Of a stretch of 39,866 nt of DNA, positions 1 to 8,084 are shown piece by piece. The notes beneath the pieces were generated by a model, which saw only the letters and a list, made by a program, of their open reading frames with translations, did not search any database and was not told the origin of the DNA. A program made the position numbers and the translations under genes. Location of the stretch: positions 1-39,866 of the forward strand of contig JBBIMW010000019.1 in assembly GCA_037444185.1 (NCBI GenBank). The letters run 5' to 3'. Positions within the stretch are counted from its first letter, which is position 1. Each line of letters starts with the position of its first letter. The stretch is from JAILZP01 sp037444185. Its GTDB lineage: Bacteria > Bacillota > Desulfotomaculia > Desulfotomaculales > Desulfocucumaceae.

Positions 1-1149
1 CTCCTGGATGGAAATAAAACGCCGGTCAACTTCGGGTGTTGCGGGAAAGACCCCCTTATTCCGCCCGTCCTCCAGGTGCTCCAGAAATGGCCTGCCGGAC
101 TTGGCCGCCAGGGATTTCGCGGACTGCACGGCCTCATACCATTCTTTGCACATAATTTTATAATAGTCCCGCACCGACTGTTTATTGAAATTGACGTGGT
201 ATGTCCCGCCCTTGTACTCTATTTTGGCGGTCACCCTGATGGAATCGGTGTCGATGGTGTCTACGAAAACCAGCCTGTCCCCGTCTCTGGCAATTTCCCA
301 TTTCAGGTCCCAGAGGGACAGGCCGAGTTTTTCAAAGAAGCGGTACACCAGCAGGGCGCCCAGAACGCTCATCCTGATAATGTTTTTGAAATACTCTACA
401 CTGCCCCCGCTGATGTACAGGGCTTCCTGCAATCTCAAACTCCTGTCCTCGGGCTCGTATTTGGTGGTAAAATCAACCATCGGCCTTGAAAACACAGTCC
501 ATGGGGAAAGGGCTTCATTAACCCCCATCTCTTCCAAGTACGACTGCTTTTCCTTCTCATCCATGCGCAGATAATTTCTATAGATGGAAGATCCGGGGGT
601 TGTGCCGAAACGCACTATATTTTCCAGCGGTATGACGTATTTGTCCTCACCGCGGTACCCGCTGTAATCCCAGAGGTGATTGGCGAAAAACTTCGCCCTG
701 GCGGGCCTGATCACCTTGTACCGCCGGATCAGCACGTAGGGGCTGGGGTTTGGAGGGAAGGCGCCGCTGAACACTTCGCCGCTTTCCTTGTCAATCATCC
801 CCACATGGTGGGTGTGGGCGCCGTTCTTCATGAAATCCTCCAGCATCCCCCGGCGGAGGAAGTCCGGATATTCCCCGCCGTTACCGAAGCGACGCCGTAT
901 ATAGCCGTCCATTTCCCGCCATTCCCCGGCCGTCCCCAGCATGGAAAATATTTTGTGCCTGATGGCGGTTCTGCAGATGTCACTGCCGGGGATGGAAAAA
1001 ATGGTTCCCACGTCAAACACCGAGCCGCCCGGAGTGGTCTTGCAGACCATCCATTCCGGGTTTTCCCCCGAGAAGTAAAGTTCCTGCACCGAGCCCACAT
1101 AATCCGGCGCGGTGTTCTGCGGTATCTTTACGACAATATTGTTTTCCAC
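1..1149 (-). CDS. purC: SAICAR synthetase family protein, PurC, long form (C-terminus off the left edge)
   Basis: Phosphoribosylaminoimidazole-succinocarboxamide synthase, which joins CAIR and aspartate with ATP in purine synthesis. I translated 383 codons without a stop, up to the window edge. The N-terminus has the SAICAR-synthetase pattern (YVGSVQELYF near residue 17, then a VFDVGTIFSIPG stretch). The middle has VIPLENIVRFGTTPGSS and the C-terminal half has DLKWEIARDGDRLVFVDTID, which corresponds to the family's ATP/Mg-binding strand. The start is GTG at 1149, preceded by GAGGTG seven bases upstream. At over 383 residues it is much longer than the usual ~240-residue bacterial PurC, so it belongs to a long, divergent branch. 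It lies 56 bp downstream of purB in the same direction, which supports the assignment. Family is fairly sure; exact specificity rests on context. Confidence 0.8.
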   Translation of the reverse strand, partial: MENNIVVKIPQNTAPDYVGSVQELYFSGENPEWMVCKTTPGGSVFDVGTIFSIPGSDICRTAIRHKIFSMLGTAGEWREMDGYIRRRFGNGGEYPDFLRRGMLEDFMKNGAHTHHVGMIDKESGEVFSGAFPPNPSPYVLIRRYKVIRPARAKFFANHLWDYSGYRGEDKYVIPLENIVRFGTTPGSSIYRNYLRMDEKEKQSYLEEMGVNEALSPWTVFSRPMVDFTTKYEPEDRSLRLQEALYISGGSVEYFKNIIRMSVLGALLVYRFFEKLGLSLWDLKWEIARDGDRLVFVDTIDTDSIRVTAKIEYKGGTYHVNFNKQSVRDYYKIMCKEWYEAVQSAKSLAAKSGRPFLEHLEDGRNKGVFPATPEVDRRFISIQE

Positions 1150-1205
1150 CCGGCGTCACCTCGAATGATTTTTCAAACCGGAGAGCACAGTCTTCCTTGG
1201 TAGTT

Positions 1206-2498
1206 TCAGAGGCCGAACCTGCCGTAAATATCGTCTATCCTCCTCAGATGATAGCCGTAATCGAAAAGGCCGTCTATTTCATCCCGGCCCAAAAGCGACA
1301 TCACCTCCGGGTCCGACAGCAGCAGGCCGCGAAAATCGCGGCTGTTCTGCCAGGCATCCATGGCGTTTTTCTGCACCAGGTCGTAGGCCCTTTCTCTGGC
1401 CATGCCCCTGTTCACCAGGGCCAGCAAAACCCTCTGGGAGAAAAGCAGGCCGCCGGTGCGCTCAAGGTTTTTCTTCATGTTTCCGGGATAAACCAGCAGA
1501 TTTTTCATCAAGACGGTGAATTTATGCAGCATATAGTCAATAATTATGGTGCTGTCCGGAATGATCACCCTCTCCACGGAGGAATGGGAAATATCCCTCT
1601 CATTCCAAAGGGTCACATTCTCCATGGCGGCCAGGGCGTTTCCCCTCAACAGCCTGGCCATACCGGCTATCCTTTCGGCCACGATGGGATTCCGCTTGTG
1701 GGGCATGGCCGAGGAACCTTTTTGTCCCTTGGCGAAGTATTCCTCCACCTCCAGTATCTCTGTCCTCTGAAGGCTGCGTATTTCCGTGGCAAATTTCTCT
1801 AGAGAGCAGCCAATCAACGCTATGGCGGCAAGAAATTCCGCATGCCTGTCCCGCTGCACCACCTGGGTGGAAACAGGCTCTGATTTGAGTCCCATTTTAT
1901 TGCATACGTAGGACTCGACATAGGGGTCAATGTTGGCGAAGGTGCCCACCGCCCCGGACAATTTCCCGACACCGGCCGTCTCCACCGCCCTCTGCATCCT
2001 GTCGGCGCAGCGGTTTATCTCCTCCATCCAAAGCAGCATTTTCAGTCCGAAGGTGACGGGTTCCGCGTGAATGCCGTGGGTCCTGCCCATCATAATGGTA
2101 TACCGGTGCTCTTTGGCCCTGTCCAGCAGAACCGTCTTAAGCTCCCCGAGCCGGGACAGTATCAGCTCCCCGGCCTCCTTCATCTGCGCCGCCAGGGCGG
2201 TGTCAAGCACATCCGAGGAGGTCAGCCCCATGTGTATGTACTTGGCGTCCTCTCCCACATGCTCGGCCACACAGGTGAGAAATGCGATGACATCGTGGTT
2301 GGTCACCGCTTCAATTTCATCCACCCTCTCCACGGTAAAGCCGGCCTTTTCCCTTATGTTATCCACCGCCTCCGGCGGCGCCATCCCCAGTTCGGCCATG
2401 GCCTCGCAAGCGTATATTTCGACCTCCAGCCACTTGCGGAACTTGTTGTCCTGGGACCAGATCCTTTTCATCTCAGGCAAAGTGTACCTGTCTATCAT
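1206..2498 (-). CDS. purB: Adenylosuccinate lyase
   Basis: Cytosolic lyase that removes fumarate from SAICAR and from adenylosuccinate in purine synthesis. The 430-residue length is normal for the short bacterial form. The fumarase/aspartase superfamily signature GSSAMPHKRNP is at residues 261-271 and holds the catalytic serine loop. GRTHGIHAEP at 138-147 carries the catalytic-site histidine, and GLTSSDVLDT at 91-100 is also conserved. Start ATG at 2498 has GGAGG eight bases upstream. It is followed by purC, so the two purine steps that share the SAICAR intermediate are adjacent. A structured RNA lies just upstream (2574-2794). Confidence 0.96.
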   Translation of the reverse strand: MIDRYTLPEMKRIWSQDNKFRKWLEVEIYACEAMAELGMAPPEAVDNIREKAGFTVERVDEIEAVTNHDVIAFLTCVAEHVGEDAKYIHMGLTSSDVLDTALAAQMKEAGELILSRLGELKTVLLDRAKEHRYTIMMGRTHGIHAEPVTFGLKMLLWMEEINRCADRMQRAVETAGVGKLSGAVGTFANIDPYVESYVCNKMGLKSEPVSTQVVQRDRHAEFLAAIALIGCSLEKFATEIRSLQRTEILEVEEYFAKGQKGSSAMPHKRNPIVAERIAGMARLLRGNALAAMENVTLWNERDISHSSVERVIIPDSTIIIDYMLHKFTVLMKNLLVYPGNMKKNLERTGGLLFSQRVLLALVNRGMARERAYDLVQKNAMDAWQNSRDFRGLLLSDPEVMSLLGRDEIDGLFDYGYHLRRIDDIYGRFGL

Positions 2499-2573
2499 TC
2501 TTGCGCCTCCGAAAAAATTCCTTGATTTTTTTACCGCTAAGGAATGTATTAAATGCAGCGGGTTATAAATCAG

Positions 2574-2631
2574 AAAAGCCCGGACATAACTGGTTTCTCC
2601 AAAGGATGAGAAACCTGCCGCCTGGGCTTTT
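2574..2631 (-). terminator. Nested terminator hairpin after the 6S-like RNA
   Basis: On the minus strand AAAAGCCC (2624-2631) pairs with GGGCTTTT (2574-2581), enclosing a second hairpin GGTTTCTC/GAGAAACC (2592-2615). The U-run at 2574-2577 is followed by purB 76 bp on. The upstream arm lies within the RNA's own closing-stem strand, so the terminator and the mature fold are mutually exclusive. Confidence 0.55.
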
Positions 2632-2794
2632 ACCCCTTACGGTGTAACGCCTTTGCGGCCACGCCCCGCATTATTCTCCGGCGGTTTTTATCCCCCAACC
2701 GGGCGTGCCCTGCAAAGATGCCTGTGCCGCTCGGTCCATGCCACCCCCTCCCGCCCGGGACGGGCGCGGAACCCTCAGGCACACTTTCTCTTTC
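2603..2794 (-). ncRNA. ssrS: Candidate 6S RNA (ssrS-like)
   Basis: About 190 nt of untranslated, highly structured sequence. The ends pair: GAGAAA at 2785-2790 with TTTCTC at 2608-2613, then GCCTG at 2776-2780 with CAGGC at 2620-2624, extended by GGG/CCC across a bulged A. The distal arm pairs CTTTGC with GCAAAG and CACGCCC with GGGCGTG (between about 2721 and 2650), and between the two arms are largely unpaired strands. That is the 6S layout of closing stem, central bubble and long terminal arm. The 3' strand (GGGGTAAAAGCCCAGGCGGC) resembles by memory the E. coli 6S 3' strand (GGGTTACAGCC...GGCGGC). It has its own sigma-A promoter and terminator and no ORF. Alternative: a purB leader element. 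The identification is by structure and resemblance only. Confidence 0.5.
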
Positions 2795-2799
2795 TTGAT

Positions 2800-2828
2800 T
2801 TTATCACAGGTGCGCCGTTGGGTGTCAA
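2800..2828 (-). promoter_or_regulatory. Sigma-A promoter of the 6S-like RNA
   Basis: A perfect -35 TTGACA (2823-2828 on the minus strand), 17 bp spacer and -10 GATAAA (2800-2805). The predicted transcription start is at about 2793-2794, exactly where the 5' strand of the RNA closing stem begins. Confidence 0.7.
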
Positions 2829-2937
2829 TATTTTTTAAACTTCAACCGATGAGAATATCCCTCTTCCTTCCCGTTTTGTCTCCAGTCTCCCGGCCTTTTG
2901 AGGGTCCGGAAAAAAGAACAGCCCCATCTTGTCTAAA

Positions 2938-2992
2938 TTGTGAAAGTATGGTAGAGTGTTCTATAGGCAACTTGTATGCTTAACACAAGTTG
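2938..2992 (+). promoter_or_regulatory. Putative promoter with palindromic operator upstream of the aminomutase gene
   Basis: TTGTGA (2938-2943), 18 bp, TATAGG (2962-2967) is a moderate sigma-A promoter. Directly after it is a perfect 8-bp inverted repeat, CAACTTGT (2968-2975) and ACAAGTTG (2985-2992), with a 9-bp spacer. It would cover the transcription start, a usual place for a repressor operator. The regulator is not identifiable from the window. Confidence 0.4.
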
Positions 2993-3079
2993 TTGTTTAA
3001 GTATACCATAATTTTATTGAATTTTTAATTGTTTCCGGGGCGAATCGGCCGCGCCACATCTTTGAAGGGGGAAATTGTC

Positions 3080-4399
3080 ATGTTCATTACCCTGTCCAAC
3101 ATTCCTTTGCCTTCCTTTGATGCATCCGGTGATGCATCCGGTCCCGCCGCTGCAAGACGGCGCCCGGAAGAAGATGAAAAAAAGGCCTTGTCCATTAAAA
3201 GGGCTATGGAATTAAAAGAAAAAACAACGGAATACCTTGCGGTTAAGGATACAATAAAAACCGGATTCGATTTCGATCTGCAGGAATCCGCCGCCCGCAA
3301 CAGGAACAGAATGCTGGCCCGTTTCAACGCCACCTTGGAAGAGTGGAATGACTGGCGCTGGCAAATGTCCCGGAGGATTAACGACACCATCACCCTGGCC
3401 GAGCTTTTCGGACTGCCGGGGGACCGTTGCGCCGCCATCAGCAGGGTGGGAATGCGCTACCGCTGGGCCATATCCCCCTACTACGCGTCACTGATGGACA
3501 CCGGCGACCCGGATGACCCGATCATGGCCCAGTCGGTGCCTTCCGCCGGAGAAATGGACGAAAGCGGCCACGCCGACCCCATGGCCGAGGAGTGCACCTC
3601 CCCGGCCCCCTGCATCACCAGGCGGTATCCGGACCGCCTGATCGTCAACGTCACCAACAAATGCGCCACGTACTGCCGTCATTGCCAGAGGCGCAGAAAT
3701 ATTGGCGAGGCCGACCGGCACCGGGACCACCTGAGCCTGGTGGAGGCGCTGGACTACATCCGCAAAAACAGGGAAATCAGAGACGTGCTGATTACCGGTG
3801 GCGACGCCCTCCTTTTAAACGACGGAAAAATCGGCTGGATTCTTGGGGAATTGGACAGAATCAGCCATGTGGAAATCAAAAGGCTGGGCACCAGGGCCAT
3901 TGTCACCCTGCCCCAGAGAATTACCCAGGATTTATGCTCCGTGCTTAAGAAGCATCCGCCGGTTTTCATCAACACCCAGTTTAACCATCCCCGGGAGATT
4001 ACCCCTGAAAGCAAGCGGGCCTGCGACATGCTGGTGGAGGCGGGGGTGGTGCTGGGCAACCAGGCGGTGCTGCTCAAAGGAGTGAACAACGGCCCCCACG
4101 TAATGAAGAAACTCAACCAGGAACTTTTAAAAATCCGGGTCCGGCCGTATTACATATTCCACGCCAAACCGGTGAAGGGTACGGGCCATTTCATCACCAC
4201 CGTGGACGAGGGCATGGAGATAATGGAGAACCTGCGCGGGCACACCTCCGGACTGGCGGTCCCCACCTATGTCATCAACACCCCCGGAGGCTACGGAAAA
4301 ACACCCGTCCTTCCGCCGTACCTGCTTGGAAGGAAAAACGATGCCATCATCCTGCGAACATGGGAAAACCGCATCGTGGAGTACTTCCCGGCAGGCTGA
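3080..4399 (+). CDS. eam: Glutamate 2,3-aminomutase (radical SAM, KamA family)
   Basis: Radical-SAM, PLP-dependent aminomutase that would convert L-glutamate to beta-glutamate, a compatible solute. The [4Fe-4S] motif CATYCRHC supplies Cys195, Cys199 and Cys202. The PLP lysine is Lys407 in TPGGYGK. The two carboxylates by which lysine 2,3-aminomutase holds the substrate epsilon-amino group (in YQCD and VVDAPGG contexts) are here Lys363 (FHAKPVKG) and Asn400 (VINTPGG). This is the Lys/Asn pair described for the glutamate enzyme, so glutamate rather than lysine is preferred. The chosen start, ATG 3080, has an AAGGGGGAAA ribosome site; the frame is open further upstream (TTG 3029), but without such a site. 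439 residues, normal length. The gene is monocistronic and converges on glgA. Confidence 0.88.
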   Translation: MFITLSNIPLPSFDASGDASGPAAARRRPEEDEKKALSIKRAMELKEKTTEYLAVKDTIKTGFDFDLQESAARNRNRMLARFNATLEEWNDWRWQMSRRINDTITLAELFGLPGDRCAAISRVGMRYRWAISPYYASLMDTGDPDDPIMAQSVPSAGEMDESGHADPMAEECTSPAPCITRRYPDRLIVNVTNKCATYCRHCQRRRNIGEADRHRDHLSLVEALDYIRKNREIRDVLITGGDALLLNDGKIGWILGELDRISHVEIKRLGTRAIVTLPQRITQDLCSVLKKHPPVFINTQFNHPREITPESKRACDMLVEAGVVLGNQAVLLKGVNNGPHVMKKLNQELLKIRVRPYYIFHAKPVKGTGHFITTVDEGMEIMENLRGHTSGLAVPTYVINTPGGYGKTPVLPPYLLGRKNDAIILRTWENRIVEYFPAG

Positions 4400-4428
4400 C
4401 ATCTACCCCGAAGCCTCCGGAGAAACAT

Positions 4429-5922
4429 TCAGGCGATCCTGGCCCTTTCCAAATGCCTCCGGATGGCCTCCTGGTATATCTGAAGATATTCCACCCCTGA
4501 CTTGGCCCAGGAAAAATCAAGATCCATGCAGTTTTTCACCAGCCTGACCCACTGCCCCGGATCCTCCCGATATACCTTCAGCGCCCTGGCGATGGTGTGA
4601 TACAGCGCCCTGGCGCTATATTCGGAAAAGACAAAACCGCTGCCCGATCCCGTAACTGGGTTGTAATCATTGACAGTGTCCGCCAGTCCCCCGGTGGCCC
4701 TGACTATGGGAACAGTGCCGTACCTCATGGCGATGAGCTGGCCCAGACCGCAGGGCTCGAATCTGGAAGGCATCAAAAACATATCCGCCCCGGCGTAAAT
4801 CCTCTGGGCCAGTATGGAATTGTAGCCGATATAAACCCCCACTTTCTGGGCGTATTTTTCCTTCAGGTTTTTGAACATGTCCTCGTAATACCTGTCGCCG
4901 CTGCCCAGCACCGCCAGCTGTATATCCAGGTGCATCAGCTCCTCGGCTATTTCCGAGATCAGATCCAGCCCTTTTTGGTCCACCAGCCTGGACACCACAC
5001 ACATAAGCGGGATGTCTTTCACCGGCAGTCCCATTTCCTTCTGCAGGGCGTATTTGTTCTCCTTTTTGTTCTCCAGGCTGTCACGGCCGTAATTGCGGTG
5101 GATGCGGTGGTCGGTTCCAGGGTTGAATTCATGATAATTGATTCCATTGACAATACCGTACAGGTCGTGGGAACGCATGCGCAGCAGCCCGTCCATGCGC
5201 TCCCCCAGCTCTGGTCGCTGTATCTCCGAGGAGTAGGTCCTGCTGACGGTGTTGATTATGTCGGCATAATTGATACCCATTTTCATATAACTTACCGTTC
5301 CGTAAAATTCCAGCTTTTCGGGGACGAAGTATTCTTCTCCCACTCCCAGTGTTTTTAAGGCCGCCCTGGGGAAATTCCCCTGGTACTGTAGATTGTGAAT
5401 GGTGAAAACCGTTGAAATTCTGGAGTAAAAAGGATCGTGGCGGTACCTGGTTTTGATGTAAAAGGGAATGGGCCCGGTCTGCCAGTCGTTGCAATGGATG
5501 ATATCTGGCTGCCAGTTCAGGCGGGGGAGCATTTCAAGCACCGCGCGGCAAAAAAAGGTAAACCTTTCGGCCTCGTCGGGAAACATATACATGCCGTCCC
5601 GGTAAAAATAGTGGTGATTGTCCATCAAGTAAACCGGCAATTTTTTGTGGCTGCCGTTATAGTGGGCCTCAATGGAGGCCTCCCGGACAATGGCGCTTTC
5701 CGTCCTGCCGCCGAAGGTCACGGGGAAATCCAGCCTGTATTCCCCTCCTTCCACCCCTTTATAATGGGGCATGGCCACCCTCACGTCGTTTACCTGGCCG
5801 TCGTTCCCCACAGTGGCCAGGGCCTTGGGAAGGGAACCGGCCACATCCGCCAGTCCCCCGGTCTTGGCAAAGGGCACCACTTCCGAGGCCACCATAAGTA
5901 TTTTCAGGGACCGGTCAAACAT
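4429..5922 (-). CDS. glgA: Glycogen synthase (ADP-glucose type, GT5)
   Basis: Cytosolic glycosyltransferase that extends alpha-1,4-glucan from ADP-glucose. 497 residues, usual for bacterial GlgA. The N-terminal ADP-glucose-binding KTGGLADV motif is near residues 20-27 and the C-terminal Rossmann domain has RFEPCGLGQLIAMRYGTVP and TGGLADTV. The frame is open back to 5961, but ATG 5922 is preferred because GAGGTG precedes it by seven bases and it overlaps the end of galT by 8 bp, which suggests translational coupling. With galT it forms a two-gene sugar-nucleotide/glycogen operon. No branching enzyme or glgC is present in the window. Confidence 0.95.
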   Translation of the reverse strand: MFDRSLKILMVASEVVPFAKTGGLADVAGSLPKALATVGNDGQVNDVRVAMPHYKGVEGGEYRLDFPVTFGGRTESAIVREASIEAHYNGSHKKLPVYLMDNHHYFYRDGMYMFPDEAERFTFFCRAVLEMLPRLNWQPDIIHCNDWQTGPIPFYIKTRYRHDPFYSRISTVFTIHNLQYQGNFPRAALKTLGVGEEYFVPEKLEFYGTVSYMKMGINYADIINTVSRTYSSEIQRPELGERMDGLLRMRSHDLYGIVNGINYHEFNPGTDHRIHRNYGRDSLENKKENKYALQKEMGLPVKDIPLMCVVSRLVDQKGLDLISEIAEELMHLDIQLAVLGSGDRYYEDMFKNLKEKYAQKVGVYIGYNSILAQRIYAGADMFLMPSRFEPCGLGQLIAMRYGTVPIVRATGGLADTVNDYNPVTGSGSGFVFSEYSARALYHTIARALKVYREDPGQWVRLVKNCMDLDFSWAKSGVEYLQIYQEAIRRHLERARIA

Positions 5923-6970
5923 ATTTACCCACCTCTTCATAGTTTTGTCTGTAGACGCCATCGTATAGCACCATCGTTTCCCGCAGGTCGGCGGCCGCCA
6001 TCTCCGGAGGGGTGGGGTTTATGTAAAACCCCGTGCCCAGTTCAAACCCCGCCGCTATGGTCAGTCTGGGCAGTATTTCCAGATGCCAGTGGAAGCGCTC
6101 CGTATTTTCAGCCCCTCCGTTCACCGGCGAGGTATTTATAACCATGTTGTAAGGAGGCCGCCCCAGAGCCACCGCCAGTTTTTTCAAAGTAACCCGCAAC
6201 ACCCGGGCCAGGTCCGCCACTTGTTCTTCCCTTACACTCCCGTAGTCCGGCTGATGTTCCCTGGGTATTATCCAGACCTCAAAGGGGAACCTGGAGGCAA
6301 ACGGCGCGATGGAAAGGAATCTGTCGCCCTCAACCACAACCCTGTTTTGATCCTGCAGGTCCTGTTCAATCATTTCACATATTATGCAACGTCCGGTGGC
6401 CCCGGCATGCCGGGACAGGCTGTCCAGTTTTTTAATTATCTCCCCGGGCACCTGGGGAGTGGCGATTATTTGCGAGTGGGGGTGCTCCAGTGAAGCCCCG
6501 GCAGTACTGCCGAAGTTCTTAAATATCTGTATGTACCTGAACCTGGGGTCCCGCCTCAAATCCAGCGCCCTGTCCCTCCAGGCCCGGATCACCTCCTGCA
6601 CCTGGTGGTGGCTCATGTCCTCTATTCCACTGCCGTGTTCCGGCGTTTCCACCACCACTTCGTGGGCCCCCACCCCGCTCATCGACCGGTAAAGCCCGTA
6701 AGTTCTGACACCGGAGTACTCCTCTATCCTCACGGCGGGGAATTTGTTCGGCACCACCCTGATCCACCAGCCCGGCTTGTTCTCCCGGCTGCCAGCCTCC
6801 CGGTACGCCAGTATTTCCGGGGGGGTCTCCCATTCACGATTCTCACATAGAGGGCATTCAACCCCTTTTTTCTCCTCGACAGGCACCCTGAAGTCGTTCG
6901 GCCTCTTCCCTCTTTCCGTGGCTATCACAACCCATCTGTCCAGTATGGGGTCCCTCCTCCATTCAGACAA
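5915..6970 (-). CDS. galT: Galactose-1-phosphate uridylyltransferase family protein
   Basis: HIT-superfamily nucleotidyltransferase that exchanges hexose-1-phosphates on UDP-sugars (Leloir pathway). Zinc-type cysteines CPLC at residues 39-42, and the catalytic HPHSQ at 163-167 after a STAGAS loop; a second histidine cluster FHWHLEI lies toward the C-terminus. 351 residues, normal. The N-terminus (MSEWRRDPILDRWVVIATER) matches the family start, fixing ATG 6970 although its ribosome site (GGGATGG) is weak. Coupling to glgA makes ADP-sugar or glucose-1-phosphate exchange possible; some close relatives act as ADP-glucose phosphorylases, so nucleotide specificity is not settled. Confidence 0.88.
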   Translation of the reverse strand: MSEWRRDPILDRWVVIATERGKRPNDFRVPVEEKKGVECPLCENREWETPPEILAYREAGSRENKPGWWIRVVPNKFPAVRIEEYSGVRTYGLYRSMSGVGAHEVVVETPEHGSGIEDMSHHQVQEVIRAWRDRALDLRRDPRFRYIQIFKNFGSTAGASLEHPHSQIIATPQVPGEIIKKLDSLSRHAGATGRCIICEMIEQDLQDQNRVVVEGDRFLSIAPFASRFPFEVWIIPREHQPDYGSVREEQVADLARVLRVTLKKLAVALGRPPYNMVINTSPVNGGAENTERFHWHLEILPRLTIAAGFELGTGFYINPTPPEMAAADLRETMVLYDGVYRQNYEEVGKYV

Positions 6971-7126
6971 TTACCATCCCCGTCCTTTCAATCTGCCGTC
7001 ATCCATCCGTCCGCCGCAAAGTCCGCCGAAAAACCCCGGATGTGCGGTTGCCTGATGGCCGGATAATTGCAGCTGATAATTTGAGCTTTCCGCAAAGCCG
7101 CATATTTTATGCAGAATCCCCTGAAC

Positions 7127-7173
7127 ATTTGACGGACTGGGAACGAAATGGGAAGGATTTTGCGCCGTCAAAT
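7127..7173. promoter_or_regulatory. Inverted repeat upstream of galT
   Basis: Perfect 9-bp arms ATTTGACGG (7127-7135) and CCGTCAAAT (7165-7173) with a 29-bp spacer, in the gene-free stretch between galT and minC. It could be a leader hairpin or paired operator half-sites. No regulator is identifiable. Confidence 0.35.
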
Positions 7174-7183
7174 CGAATAATAT

Positions 7184-7208
7184 AAAAAAGCCGCCCTGGC
7201 GGACGGCT
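7184..7208 (-). terminator. Terminator-like hairpin in the galT upstream region
   Basis: On the minus strand AGCCGTCC-gcca-GGGCGGCT (7189-7208) is followed by a T-run (7184-7189). No minus-strand gene ends upstream of it, because minC is on the plus strand. It may be a leader attenuator for galT or the end of an unannotated transcript. Confidence 0.45.
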
Positions 7209-7210
7209 GG

Positions 7211-7337
7211 AAGTCAGAATCCAGAAGTCAAAATTCAGAATTTGATGCATTCCTTTTGAAGAAAAAGCTCCCTTTTTCAGGACACTCCCATCCCGGCCAG
7301 CCCATTCTGTCTTCTGTCCCCTGACTCCTGTCTCCCG
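7211..7337. repeat. Degenerate CAGAATCCAGAAGTCA-type short repeats
   Basis: AGTCAGAATCCAGAAGTCA followed by AAATTCAGAAT at 7212-7241, and the complementary-type string (ATTCTGTCTTCTGTCCCCTG, then ACTCCTGTCT) at about 7304-7336. The same type recurs at 30112-30147. The rest of the 6971-7387 gap shows no ORF with coding character. Confidence 0.5.
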
Positions 7338-7387
7338 GCAGAATAAGGAATACAGTATGAGCCAATACTGGAAGGTGGTGAATAACC

Positions 7388-8056
7388 TTGGCCGGTGATA
7401 CCGTCAAAATAAAAGGCACCAAAAACGGGCTGGTGATAATTTATAACCCTGACCGGGACTTAGATGAGATTAAAAAGCTCCTTAAATCCAAAATGGAAAA
7501 CTCCGGGGGCTTTTTCAGGGGCGCAAAATTCACCGTCCATAACCCCCTTGACGGTGAAAACCGCCATTATTCCAGCGAACTTGAGATTATCTGCCGCCAG
7601 TACGGCCTGATTCCTTCCCGAGAGGTGTACTGGCCCCCGGCCTCCATGTCCGGCAGCCCGGAAGAAACCAGCCCGCAGAAAAAAGGTAAAGCCCGGGTGA
7701 TTCCAATGAGGCAGGCCCACCCGGACGGCGACCCGGCGCTGCTGGTAATGCGAACCCTGAGATCCGGCCAGGAGGTGTCCGCCCTGCATAGCATGGTGAT
7801 CCTGGGAGATGTCAACCCCGGGGCAAAAGTGATTTCCGGGGAAAGCGTGTACGTCCTGGGCAGCTTGAAGGGCGCGGTTCACGCCGGCTCCCGGGGCAAT
7901 CTGATGTCCGAGGTGTTTGCATTAAAAATGGCGCCGGTTTCACTGCGCATAGGGACCATCACCGCCGAAACGGACGGACTGTCCTCCATCACCGGACCGG
8001 CCACGGCCAGGGTGAGGCTGGGGAAAATTTACTTCGACAGGGCGCAGTATAGCTGA
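7388..8056 (+). CDS. minC: Septum site-determining protein MinC
   Basis: FtsZ-polymer inhibitor that restricts division to mid-cell, normally with MinD. 222 residues, usual. The C-terminal beta-helix domain has the typical LRSGQEVSALHSMVILGDVN, NPGAKVISGESVYVLGSLKG and AHAG segments, and an LRIG end. The N-terminal domain (about residues 1-100) is more diverged. The start is TTG 7388 with a GGTGGTG site. minD and minE are not adjacent, which is unusual; the gene stands alone between divergent galT and convergent nudF. Activity through MinD would need a distant minD. Confidence 0.87.
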   Translation: MAGDTVKIKGTKNGLVIIYNPDRDLDEIKKLLKSKMENSGGFFRGAKFTVHNPLDGENRHYSSELEIICRQYGLIPSREVYWPPASMSGSPEETSPQKKGKARVIPMRQAHPDGDPALLVMRTLRSGQEVSALHSMVILGDVNPGAKVISGESVYVLGSLKGAVHAGSRGNLMSEVFALKMAPVSLRIGTITAETDGLSSITGPATARVRLGKIYFDRAQYS

Positions 8057-8084
8057 TCCCCCGCGCATACTACGGCAACTTTTT

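Noticed and set aside
2499..2840. Purine, THF or cobalamin riboswitch before purB
   Set aside because: I looked for the core motifs of these classes and found none; the fold suits a stand-alone structured RNA better.
3029..3079. Longer start (TTG 3029) for the aminomutase
   Set aside because: No ribosome site precedes it, whereas ATG 3080 has AAGGGGG at good spacing.
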